From positions 1 through 5,453 of the forward strand of contig JACNJI010000402.1 in the NCBI GenBank assembly GCA_014382645.1: a stretch of DNA of 5,453 nt. Reading direction: 5' to 3'. Below, in pieces: positions 1-5,453 of this stretch. A program made the translations under genes and the position numbers. Within the stretch, counting starts at the first letter, position 1; each line of letters opens with the position of its first letter. Origin of the DNA: Verrucomicrobiota bacterium (lineage in GTDB: Bacteria; Verrucomicrobiota; Verrucomicrobiia; Opitutales; Seribacteraceae). Below the pieces are notes generated by a model. The model ran no database searches. It had not been told where the DNA came from and was given only the letters and a program-made list of their open reading frames with translations.

Positions 1-1780
1 ACCCACTGACATCAATTTCGCGCAATTGTTCAACAACGACGTCATTAACTAGAGGCGTATCGAATTTGATCATTCGACAACTATCTTGGTTAGGGAGCGT
101 GAGATCACCTTCCGAACCGACAAAACTTATAGTTCCCGTTACCAGCTCTTCTCGGATCGGGTCTAAGGGAGGATTCGTAACCTGAGCAAAAAGTTGCTTG
201 AAGTAGTTGTAGAGATTTTGCGACTTGTCGGAAAGTACGGCTAGCGGAGTATCGTTCCCCATCGAACCAAGCGGTTGCTTCCCCGACTCGGCACTCGGAC
301 CGATTAGGAACCGCATATCTTCAAAAGTATATCCAAAGGCCTTTTGACGGGTAAGCAAGGTAGTGAAATCATCGTGCTTATCAATTGTTGGAATCGGCAA
401 ATCCTTTGAATCAATAAGATTTTCTTTAAGCCATTTCCCATAGGGAGCAAATTTTGCCACTTCTTCCTTGATTTCAGAATCTTCGATGATGCGTCCAGCT
501 TCCATGTCGATAAGAAACATGCGACCTGGTTCGAGACGACCTTTCTTTACGATGTCCTTTTGTTGCACGGAAGCCAAGACACCAACTTCAGAGGAAAGAA
601 TTACTTTATCATCAGCCGTGACGTAATAACGTGAAGGGCGTAAGCCATTGCGGTCTAGGACCGCCCCTATTTGGACTCCATCGGAGAAGGCAATGGATGC
701 AGGTCCATCCCAAGGTTCCATGAGGCAGGAGTGGAATTCGTAGAATTCCCGCTTGAACTCAGGCATGTCTTGGTGACGTTCCCAGGGTTCAGGGATCATC
801 ATCATCATGGCGTGCGCCAAACTGCGCCCCGAGAGGATGAGAAATTCCAAGCAATTATCGAATTTTTGTGAATCCGAACCGTCTTCACGGATTACGGGCA
901 GGAGCTTGGACAGGTCTTCGCCAAATGCGTCTGCGGCAAACTGCATCTGTCGTGCGTGAAGCCAGTTTTCATTCCCGCGAACAGTATTGATTTCACCATT
1001 GTGACAAAGGTAACGGAAGGGTTGGGCACGCAACCAATTTGGGAAAGTATTCGTAGAAAATCGGGAATGCGTCAGGGCAAGAGCGGATTCCATGTCGGGA
1101 TGACGCAAGTCGGGGAAGTACTGATCCAGTTGTCCCGTCGTAAGCATTCCCTTGTAGGTTATGGTCCGAGAAGATAAAGACGCTATGTAAAACATTTCTG
1201 AAAGATCATCCCGAAAATAACGAAGACGATGACTTGCGACTCGTCGCAAAATGTAAAGTTTGCGCTCAAAGGCGAGACCGCGCTCAGTCTCTTTACTGCG
1301 CCTTACAAAAAATTGACTCATGTAAGGTTCGCAATCAAAGGACGCCTTGCCGAGAACATCACTATTTACTGGCACCTCGCGCCATCCAAGCATCTCCATG
1401 CCCAAATCATCAGAGATTTGCTCGACAGTCTCCATTTGGGTATGGCGACAAGTTTGATCCTTGGACAAATAAGCAAAGCCCACCCCGTAGTCACCTTCAT
1501 CAGGAATTTCAAAACCAATGTCTTGATTGCAATTGCTCAAGAAGAATTTGTGAGGGAGTTGAATGAATATGCCGGCTCCGTCTCCTGTAATCGGATCGCA
1601 ACCGCAACCACCTCGGTGGTCGAGATTGCGACAAATCTCAAGGGCACCACTAACAATATCGTGAGAACGGCGGCCTCTCATATCAACGATGAGTCCGATG
1701 CCGCAGTTTTCCCGTTCGTACTTTGGGTCGTAAAGCCCTTGGGCTGTCGGTGCTTTGAAACTTTTAGTTTTGGAAATCAT
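1..1780 (-). CDS. gltB: Glutamate synthase large subunit, N-terminal part (partial at window edge)
   Basis: This enzyme makes two glutamates from glutamine and 2-oxoglutarate, the GOGAT step of ammonia assimilation in the cytoplasm. The frame is open through 593 codons and runs off base 1; full-length family members have roughly 1500 residues. A 25-residue leader precedes Cys26 in ENCGIGL. By family knowledge the leader is a propeptide removed to expose this cysteine as the N-terminal nucleophile of the class II glutamine amidotransferase domain (about residues 26-430). Further family motifs are [16 protein letters not shown] (about 63-78), [11 protein letters not shown] (about 207), [15 protein letters not shown] (about 265) and [11 protein letters not shown] (about 375). 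The central domain starts near residue 480 with [20 protein letters not shown]. The FMN/Fe-S barrel and the C-terminal beta-helix lie outside the window, so NAD(P)H- and ferredoxin-dependent types cannot be told apart. The start is the ATG at 1780, which gives the normal propeptide length; no Shine-Dalgarno sequence precedes it. Confidence 0.96.
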   Translation of the reverse strand, partial: MISKTKSFKAPTAQGLYDPKYERENCGIGLIVDMRGRRSHDIVSGALEICRNLDHRGGCGCDPITGDGAGIFIQLPHKFFLSNCNQDIGFEIPDEGDYGVGFAYLSKDQTCRHTQMETVEQISDDLGMEMLGWREVPVNSDVLGKASFDCEPYMSQFFVRRSKETERGLAFERKLYILRRVASHRLRYFRDDLSEMFYIASLSSRTITYKGMLTTGQLDQYFPDLRHPDMESALALTHSRFSTNTFPNWLRAQPFRYLCHNGEINTVRGNENWLHARQMQFAADAFGEDLSKLLPVIREDGSDSQKFDNCLEFLILSGRSLAHAMMMMIPEPWERHQDMPEFKREFYEFHSCLMEPWDGPASIAFSDGVQIGAVLDRNGLRPSRYYVTADDKVILSSEVGVLASVQQKDIVKKGRLEPGRMFLIDMEAGRIIEDSEIKEEVAKFAPYGKWLKENLIDSKDLPIPTIDKHDDFTTLLTRQKAFGYTFEDMRFLIGPSAESGKQPLGSMGNDTPLAVLSDKSQNLYNYFKQLFAQVTNPPLDPIREELVTGTISFVGSEGDLTLPNQDSCRMIKFDTPLVNDVVVEQLREIDVSG

Positions 1781-1854
1781 TCAAGATAGTTGAGGAAGAA
1801 AAAAATGGAGTAATTGTTGGAGGAGAAAGCTGTCGGTTTACAGGCTTGCTTCCC

Positions 1855-1889
1855 GCTAAGCAAATGGCTCACAAGATAGTGGGCTTAGC
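1855..1889. repeat. Inverted repeat (dyad) upstream of gltB
   Basis: GCTAAGC at 1855-1861 is the perfect inverse of GCTTAGC at 1883-1889. Inside it, CTCAC (1868-1872) can pair with GTGGG (1879-1883) with one G-T wobble around a 6-base loop, so the last G is shared by the two stems. The element overlaps the candidate -10 of gltB and part of its spacer. It could be an operator for a dimeric regulator or a hairpin in the gltB leader RNA. No T-run follows on either strand, so a terminator is unlikely. Confidence 0.4.
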
Positions 1890-1903
1890 CCTCATTGGGT
1901 CAA
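1873..1903 (-). promoter_or_regulatory. Possible sigma70-type promoter for gltB
   Basis: Reading the minus strand, TTGACC at 1903-1898 resembles a -35 box. TATCTT at 1878-1873, 19 bases away, is a fair -10 match; a 17-base spacing would give the much poorer ACTATC. It lies about 95 bases before the gltB ATG, in the gap after the methyltransferase gene. The spacing is long and the match imperfect, so this is only a candidate; gltB could also be read through from the upstream operon. Confidence 0.22.
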
Positions 1904-1955
1904 GGTAATTTCAAGCATGTCACACCTCTGAAGAAACTGTCGGTGGCAGGAGAAA

Positions 1956-2615
1956 TCAAGCTTGTTTGATAAAAACCAAGCTCGCAAGGAAGCCGTTGGA
2001 AAAACTAATGCAGCGGGACTCGCGTAATCCGTGAGTCCTTAATATTTTGTGAGGAGAAACTACTCTGCGAGCCTCAATGCCGCATGTTAATCCGAAAAAG
2101 GCATAAAGAATTCTTAGGCAAAGAAATGGAGGGAGAGAGTGAAGAGTATTCGGAGAAGGTTCAACGAAGTCCGCGATTAGCCATTTCCCGCTAGGACGCA
2201 AAGTTGAACTTAATTTCTCTAACAAGTCGGATAACGTTTCCTCAGTAAAACAATCTAAAAAGAAATGCGAGACCACTGCGTCAAACGCTTCGAAGGGGAA
2301 CGGGAATTTTGTCACATCTTCTTTACAAAAGTGAATCTCTCCTTGAAACGTAGTGGGAACTCTGGTCTTGGCCAAAGCCAACATAATCGGGCTAGCGTCC
2401 AATACGGTTACTAGGCAATCAGGGTTAATTGATGTGAGTTTTGCCAAAAAACGACCATCGCCTTCACCGAGCAAAAGGATCCTCTTGGCCTCGGAAATCG
2501 AGTCTAAGCAAGCAATCCTAGTTTTCTCTAGAGCATCTTTAAATACGAGTTTTTCAAGGAGGTTGTATACTCGAGCAATCCGACAAAATGAAACAGGCCT
2601 TGCCTTATTATTCAT
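1956..2615 (-). CDS. Class I SAM-dependent methyltransferase
   Basis: The 219-residue protein is a small Rossmann-fold methyltransferase, probably soluble or membrane-associated. It shows SAM-binding motif I as ILLLGEGDGRFL (residues 46-57, GxGxG), the ribose-contacting acidic residue at the end of beta2 in VLDASPIM (Asp73), and a motif-IV-like stretch FDAVVSHFFLDC at about 105-117. A strand/helix pattern like that of UbiE-type enzymes follows, then RPSGKWLIADF. The frame extends upstream to 2954, but that stretch is antisense-style sequence over the neighbouring membrane gene. I chose the ATG at 2615 because it sits in an ATGA overlap with the preceding stop and begins shortly before the conserved-looking RIARVYNLLEKL segment. 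Translation is probably coupled to the upstream gene. The substrate is unknown; the pairing with a UbiA-like protein suggests a lipid, isoprenoid or quinone-type substrate, which is inference. Confidence 0.85.
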   Translation of the reverse strand: MNNKARPVSFCRIARVYNLLEKLVFKDALEKTRIACLDSISEAKRILLLGEGDGRFLAKLTSINPDCLVTVLDASPIMLALAKTRVPTTFQGEIHFCKEDVTKFPFPFEAFDAVVSHFFLDCFTEETLSDLLEKLSSTLRPSGKWLIADFVEPSPNTLHSLPPFLCLRILYAFFGLTCGIEARRVVSPHKILRTHGLRESRCISFSNGFLASLVFIKQA

Positions 2616-3490
2616 AGAAGGACGCACCCCGCCGAAAGGAGCAATCCGAGGTCGGCAAGTATTCTCTTGTTTTCCGTTCCGTTTATCAAGATGTCGATTA
2701 AAGGTAGGGACAGCACCGCTGAACCTATAGCTAGAAAGAAAAGGTTTAGATTTCCTGAGAGAAGGACGCTCAAAAGAATGCAACCGAAAGCCATTAATAA
2801 CGATATTAAACGAAGAGGACCCAATGGAAGATTCCTTCTTAAAATTAGAGAGCTTTGACCTTGGCTCATGTCCACGGTGCGGTCCCAGATTGCTGCGTAG
2901 AAACAGTTGGCAAAACATAATGTAGCGAATGACAGAAATGTAATCCATGACCATATCGTAATCGTAGGGAACCCCAAAGCCACAAAAATAAACACTCCGC
3001 TCGCAAAAAGTAACGCGGTGCGTAACTCCTTTGGGATAGGGAATTTCCCGAATTTATCAAATACATTGACGAGTGCGTTCAGTCCGCAGCAAATTGCCAA
3101 TAAAAAGCACTTGTACAACTCTCTGAAAGGCAAAACCTGAAAGGCAAAACAAACAGCGAGAAACAAGACGGCAATCCATGCAAAGAATAGGAATACACGA
3201 TAGCGACAAGCTATGGAATGTCGTGCCGAGCAAACGCGATCTGTAATTTGAAAACCGTCTAATACGCGATCAGCCACATATCCTAGCCAGACTGCAGCCC
3301 CTAATAGTAATCTATGACAATGTTCTAGTTCTATATCAAAAACTTTAGCCGCCAGAGACTGCCAGACAATAGCGATCAAAACAGTGTCCACAGCTAATGC
3401 ATTAAAACAAAGCCACCAATTAAGCTTTAGGTCCCTAGTGACATAAGAAACATATCGGGTGCCGAAAAAACTTATTCTTATATTTGCCAT
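2612..3490 (-). CDS. UbiA-like polytopic membrane protein
   Basis: The 292-residue protein is very hydrophobic, with about eight likely membrane segments (near residues 33-50, 60-73, 99-118, 126-143, 160-174, 177-198, 228-246, 249-268; the C-terminal LGLLLSAGCVLL is also hydrophobic). Two aspartate pairs resemble the DxxxD motifs by which UbiA-superfamily prenyltransferases hold Mg2+ and diphosphate: ADRVLD (Asp74, Asp78, with Asp84 nearby) and WDRTVD (Asp203, Asp207). The canonical NDxxDxxxD motif is not exact, so the family call is tentative and a non-prenyltransferase role is possible. The ATG at 3490 is chosen; a TTG at 3526 would add 12 residues, and neither has a convincing Shine-Dalgarno sequence. 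Its TGA overlaps the methyltransferase ATG by four bases, which implies an operon and a shared pathway. It is divergent from the glutaredoxin gene, with 60 bases between the two starts. Confidence 0.75.
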   Translation of the reverse strand: MANIRISFFGTRYVSYVTRDLKLNWWLCFNALAVDTVLIAIVWQSLAAKVFDIELEHCHRLLLGAAVWLGYVADRVLDGFQITDRVCSARHSIACRYRVFLFFAWIAVLFLAVCFAFQVLPFRELYKCFLLAICCGLNALVNVFDKFGKFPIPKELRTALLFASGVFIFVALGFPTITIWSWITFLSFATLCFANCFYAAIWDRTVDMSQGQSSLILRRNLPLGPLRLISLLMAFGCILLSVLLSGNLNLFFLAIGSAVLSLPLIDILINGTENKRILADLGLLLSAGCVLL

Positions 3491-3541
3491 TTCTCGATAA
3501 ATGCTATTATGTAAGGACTTCCGCAAGAAATTAGAAATACT

Positions 3542-3547
3542 ATTATA
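3542..3547 (-). promoter_or_regulatory. Candidate -10 box for the membrane protein/methyltransferase operon
   Basis: A perfect TATAAT on the minus strand lies in the divergent gap, 52 bases before the ATG at 3490. Transcription would start near 3535, leaving a leader of about 45 bases. No good -35 box is seen at 16-18 bases upstream (AGATAT or TAGATA), where the DNA is already glutaredoxin coding sequence. AT-rich DNA makes chance matches common, so confidence is low. Confidence 0.28.
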
Positions 3548-3550
3548 GCT

Positions 3551-3901
3551 ATGAAAATTAATGCATATCTAAAGCCACAATGTGGATGGAGTATGGGAGT
3601 TCGAGCCATCATGGGCAAGTATGACCTCAAGTACAACGATCTCGACATCGTGAATAATCCGGACATTTATGCCAAAATGGTTGAAAAGTCGGGACAACCA
3701 TTGTCTCCGTGTGTTGAATTAGATGGGGTTATGTTGGCCGATGTGAGTGGCGAGGAAGTCGAAAACTACTTATTGGGGAACAACCTAGTTACGGCTAATG
3801 GGATTGACCCTTCGGCGCCAACTAACTCCCCTTGTCCAGATGAGGAACATGCCGCCAGGGCATTAGATAAAACCGAAGGTAAACCTGTTCGTTTTTTCTA
3901 G
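3551..3901 (+). CDS. Monothiol glutaredoxin (CGWS active site)
   Basis: The 116-residue protein has a thioredoxin-fold glutaredoxin domain over about residues 2-75. The active site is KPQCGWS at residues 8-14: Cys11 is the nucleophile, and the second active-site cysteine is replaced by Ser14, as in CGFS-type monothiol glutaredoxins. The LSPCVELDG segment (51-59) carries the expected cis-proline Pro53, and ADVSGEEVENYL (63-74) matches the C-terminal glutathione-binding region. An unusual tail of about 40 residues with NSPCPDEEHA (92-101) extends past the usual domain end. By family knowledge such proteins use glutathione to reduce thiols or to hold and pass on [2Fe-2S] clusters; which applies here is not shown. 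The ATG at 3551 is the natural domain start; no Shine-Dalgarno sequence is present. The ferredoxin gene follows 99 bases downstream on the same strand. Confidence 0.88.
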   Translation: MKINAYLKPQCGWSMGVRAIMGKYDLKYNDLDIVNNPDIYAKMVEKSGQPLSPCVELDGVMLADVSGEEVENYLLGNNLVTANGIDPSAPTNSPCPDEEHAARALDKTEGKPVRFF

Positions 3902-3939
3902 CGGTACCCTGCTTGAGTAAAAGTTTTTAACTATATAAA

Positions 3940-3962
3940 GCTTGAAAGTATTCAAGCCTTTC
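3940..3962 (+). terminator. Hairpin between glutaredoxin and ferredoxin genes
   Basis: GCTTGAA (3940-3946) and TTCAAGC (3951-3957) form a perfect 7-bp stem with a 4-base loop AGTA, followed by the T-rich CTTTCT. It lies 39 bases after the glutaredoxin stop. It may be a weak or partial terminator that separates the two genes, or an RNA-processing structure. The short T-tract keeps confidence low. Confidence 0.35.
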
Positions 3963-4000
3963 TAGTTGCCAATGTCTTTCTAACCTAAAGATTTTTAAAT

Positions 4001-4303
4001 ATGACATATGTAGTTACCGAAAAATGCGTGGATTGCGTCTTCACTAGTTGCGTAGCCGTTTGTCCCGTTGATGCATTTCACCAATTACCAGATCGCCTAT
4101 ACATCAATCCGGAGACTTGTATTGATTGCAATGCATGCGTGGACGAATGTCCTGTGGAAGCTATTTACCCCGACATTGATGTGCCGGAAGGACTTCAGGA
4201 ATGGATAGAACTTAACGAACAAGCAGACCAACATCCGCAGATTATCGGCCAAAAAGAGCCGCTTAAAGGACCTAAGTGTACAGATCCAGACGCCGACCAA
4301 TAG
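4001..4303 (+). CDS. fdxA: 7Fe ferredoxin, [3Fe-4S][4Fe-4S]
   Basis: The 100-residue cytoplasmic electron carrier closely follows Azotobacter ferredoxin I. The N-terminal MTYVVTEKCVDC is typical of the family. Compared with that protein, Cys9, Cys17 and Cys50 should bind the [3Fe-4S] cluster, and Cys21, Cys40, Cys43 and Cys46 the [4Fe-4S] cluster. The position 3 residues after Cys12 (residue 15) is Thr, and the loop through Cys17 matches the 7Fe type rather than an 8Fe CxxCxxC. The helical tail VPEGLQEWIELNEQADQHPQ (162-base-long tail region, about residues 62-81) also matches that family. Residue 25 is Ala where Azotobacter has a free cysteine. The start is the ATG at 4001; only a weak AAAG lies upstream. 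Which enzyme it reduces cannot be read from the sequence; glutamate synthase at the other end of the window is one possibility, as inference. Confidence 0.94.
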   Translation: MTYVVTEKCVDCVFTSCVAVCPVDAFHQLPDRLYINPETCIDCNACVDECPVEAIYPDIDVPEGLQEWIELNEQADQHPQIIGQKEPLKGPKCTDPDADQ

Positions 4304-4307
4304 GGCA

Positions 4308-4328
4308 AATCAAATTTTTAATTTGATT
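4308..4328 (+). terminator. AT-rich hairpin after the ferredoxin gene
   Basis: AATCAAATT (4308-4316) pairs perfectly with AATTTGATT (4320-4328) around a 3-base loop, five bases after the ferredoxin stop. The stem is long but almost all A-T, and no clean T-run follows, so termination efficiency is doubtful. It sits in the 200-base gap between two convergent genes, where a terminator working on either strand is expected. A second perfect 6-bp stem, CTATTC/GAATAG at 4381-4400, lies further along the gap. Confidence 0.35.
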
Positions 4329-4503
4329 GTTACTTAGGAAAAAACAGTACCTCAATCTACTTTCCGTAAGTCTTAAGAAGCTATTCCAATGATTGAATAG
4401 TAACATCTTCCAAATCAGCGAACTGGTCGAAGATTCAACTTTTCACTCTAATGTTAACCTAGTGGATTATGGATTAACTTGCCTTGCCGTTTGATTTACG
4501 GGC

Positions 4504-5328
4504 TTAGCCCCCCAAGTAAGTGAGGGCTCTCGGTATGGGAAGGGTGTAAAAAGCCGCACGATCAAGACCAATTTCATCGATCTTCTTTGCCACTGAGTCT
4601 CGTACTTTATCAACATTGGCAGAACCAAGTGAAGTATAGACCAAGGCCCATTCCTCGTTTTGTGCCTGCTCGGCATCCCCAGAATCGGCATCGTTCATGA
4701 CTCCAAAGTTTGTGCTCACGCCAGGCGCTCCTGCTTCAAGGATAGCGTCATAGACATCTGAGTAATTGTCCCGTGGAACAATGCAGTAAAGTCCTATTAA
4801 GTTTACTAGGGGATTAGTCTTAAAAGCCTTACTCTTGGTGGCTTCTGCGGTGGTTGCACGCCAATCCTTATCGCCTTTGATTTCGTCGATGGCAGCGATG
4901 ACTTGCTCCATGTTGGCGCCATGGGCTGATGTCGCCGCAACACTGGAAACATTTACGATACCCGAGCTGACTGGAATTGAGTACATGAATCCACGACCTG
5001 GTTCGGAAATGTGGCCGGCACGAGCCATGTCAGCGAAAATCTCGTCAGCATCATTCTTGTCCACGACACACCATACGAATTCCTTTTCAGGACCCTTGGT
5101 GATTCGCAGAAGAGGAATTTTGTCGCGCACGCCACCACCTTCTCCAAAGGTCACAGTTGGTCCCGGGGCACCATTTTGGAGAGCGGCTTTTGCGATGTCG
5201 TCGGCTATTCCTATTTCACAAATGCAGCAAATGGCTTCGAGATCCGCGGTGTAAGTGCCTGAAGAACCGTTGGCATTATCAACGGACGGGGAAGGAGCAG
5301 GAAACTTTTCAGTATGGCGGGGATCGTT
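4504..5328 (-). CDS. Tandem P-II-like domain protein, start unresolved
   Basis: Coding is clear from about 5244 down to the TAA at 4504. Domain 1 (about 5241-4947) runs from LEAICCICEIGIADDIAKAA through NGAPGPTVTFGEGGG to EKEFVWCVVD and GRGFMYSIPVSSG, the order of beta1, alpha1, T-loop region and later strands of P-II (GlnB-like) proteins. A charged linker (about 4941-4810) leads to domain 2 (about 4800-4528), with a parallel layout: VNLIGLYCIVPRDNYSDVYD, ILEAGAPGVSTNFG, NEEWALVYTSL and FYTLPIPRAL. The long T-loop with its modifiable tyrosine is absent, so uridylylation of the GlnB kind is unlikely and effector binding is unknown. The frame is open to 5328 after an in-frame TGA, but has no ATG, GTG or TTG until the GTG at 5154, which would delete the first strand and helix. 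The N-terminal stretch (TEKFPAPSPSVDNANGSSG) is hydrophilic. A nitrogen-status role is inference from the fold and from gltB nearby. Confidence 0.75.
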   Translation of the reverse strand, partial: NDPRHTEKFPAPSPSVDNANGSSGTYTADLEAICCICEIGIADDIAKAALQNGAPGPTVTFGEGGGVRDKIPLLRITKGPEKEFVWCVVDKNDADEIFADMARAGHISEPGRGFMYSIPVSSGIVNVSSVAATSAHGANMEQVIAAIDEIKGDKDWRATTAEATKSKAFKTNPLVNLIGLYCIVPRDNYSDVYDAILEAGAPGVSTNFGVMNDADSGDAEQAQNEEWALVYTSLGSANVDKVRDSVAKKIDEIGLDRAAFYTLPIPRALTYLGG

Positions 5329-5418
5329 TCAGTCGATGACAAAAAAAGCTCCCGCCCCCACACCATTTAGGGTATCTTCCCGAAAGGGCGCCGCTGTAAC
5401 CGCCTCAACCCTTTCGTT

Positions 5419-5452
5419 GGGGGGAAGGGGGTGTAGAAGGGGGTGTATTGGG
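5419..5452 (+). other. G-quadruplex-type motif upstream of the P-II-like gene
   Basis: Four G-runs of 6, 5, 5 and 3 bases (5419-5424, 5427-5431, 5439-5443, 5450-5452) are separated by loops of 2, 7 and 6 bases, which fits the G3+N1-7 quadruplex pattern. The G-rich strand would be the template for minus-strand transcription of the P-II-like gene. It may act on transcription or may only be low-complexity DNA at the end of the neighbouring region. Confidence 0.5.
5424..5447 (+). repeat. Perfect tandem repeat, 2 x 12 bp
   Basis: GAAGGGGGTGTA occurs twice, head to tail, at 5424-5435 and 5436-5447. It makes up two of the G-runs of the overlapping quadruplex motif. It lies about 175-200 bases before the first P-II-like domain, in DNA that shows no gene, and could be a pair of protein-binding sites or a slippage product. 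Confidence 0.85.
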
Positions 5453-5453
5453 A

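Noticed and set aside
796..808. ATC repeat as a microsatellite
   Set aside because: It encodes a run of methionines within [10 protein letters not shown], a normal conserved segment of glutamate synthase.
1229..1789. Plus-strand open frame of 186 codons
   Set aside because: It is antisense to the gltB amidotransferase domain, whose minus-strand frame carries unmistakable family motifs throughout this stretch.
1781..1955. Glutamine (glnA-type) or other known riboswitch ahead of gltB
   Set aside because: The conserved cores of the riboswitch classes I can recall are not visible; only a simple dyad is present.
2353..2730. Plus-strand open frame of 125 codons
   Set aside because: It is antisense to the methyltransferase and to the end of the membrane protein gene and shows no recognisable motif.
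2616..2954. N-terminal extension of the methyltransferase frame by 113 codons
   Set aside because: It overlaps the membrane protein gene in another frame, has basic low-complexity sequence with no domain, and the ATGA overlap at 2612-2615 gives a better start.
4835..5254. Plus-strand open frame of 139 codons
   Set aside because: It is antisense to the P-II-like domain 1, which has clear repeated-domain structure on the minus strand.
5379..5388. CCC-GAAA-GGG mini-hairpin as a terminator or leader structure
   Set aside because: A 3-bp stem is too short to be distinguished from chance.

Overview
The window is an ordinary-looking stretch of bacterial chromosome of moderate GC content. It holds six protein genes on both strands and no RNA gene, CRISPR array or insertion sequence that I can support. 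The glutaredoxin and 7Fe ferredoxin styles, the polytopic DRxLD membrane protein next to a small methyltransferase, and the lack of Shine-Dalgarno sequences recall Verrucomicrobiota, perhaps Opitutae. That placement is inference from memory of protein families, not a search result.

Layout. Positions 1-1780 (minus) carry the N-terminal 593 codons of the glutamate synthase large subunit, cut by the window edge. A 175-base gap follows, with a dyad-symmetric element and a weak promoter candidate for that gene. Positions 1956-3490 (minus) hold a two-gene operon: a UbiA-like integral membrane protein whose stop codon overlaps the start of a class I SAM-dependent methyltransferase (ATGA overlap). 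Divergent from it, on the plus strand, are a monothiol CGWS glutaredoxin (3551-3901) and a 7Fe [3Fe-4S][4Fe-4S] ferredoxin (4001-4303). A 200-base convergent gap with AT-rich hairpins separates the ferredoxin from a minus-strand gene (4504 to about 5244-5328). That gene encodes a protein with two tandem, divergent P-II-like domains. Positions 5329-5453 are upstream DNA with a perfect 12-bp tandem repeat and a G-quadruplex-type motif.

How the genes may work together. Glutamate synthase assimilates nitrogen from glutamine and needs an electron donor. P-II proteins are the classical sensors of nitrogen, carbon and energy status. Ferredoxin can feed electrons to ferredoxin-dependent glutamate synthases, and monothiol glutaredoxins handle Fe-S clusters. 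The neighbourhood could therefore be read as nitrogen and redox linked, but the genes are not one operon and the link is only suggestive. The membrane protein/methyltransferase pair looks like a separate module that modifies a lipid or isoprenoid.

The most notable points are the tandem P-II-like protein with no usable ATG, GTG or TTG start in frame ahead of its first domain, and the translationally coupled UbiA-like/methyltransferase pair, whose substrate cannot be read from the sequence.
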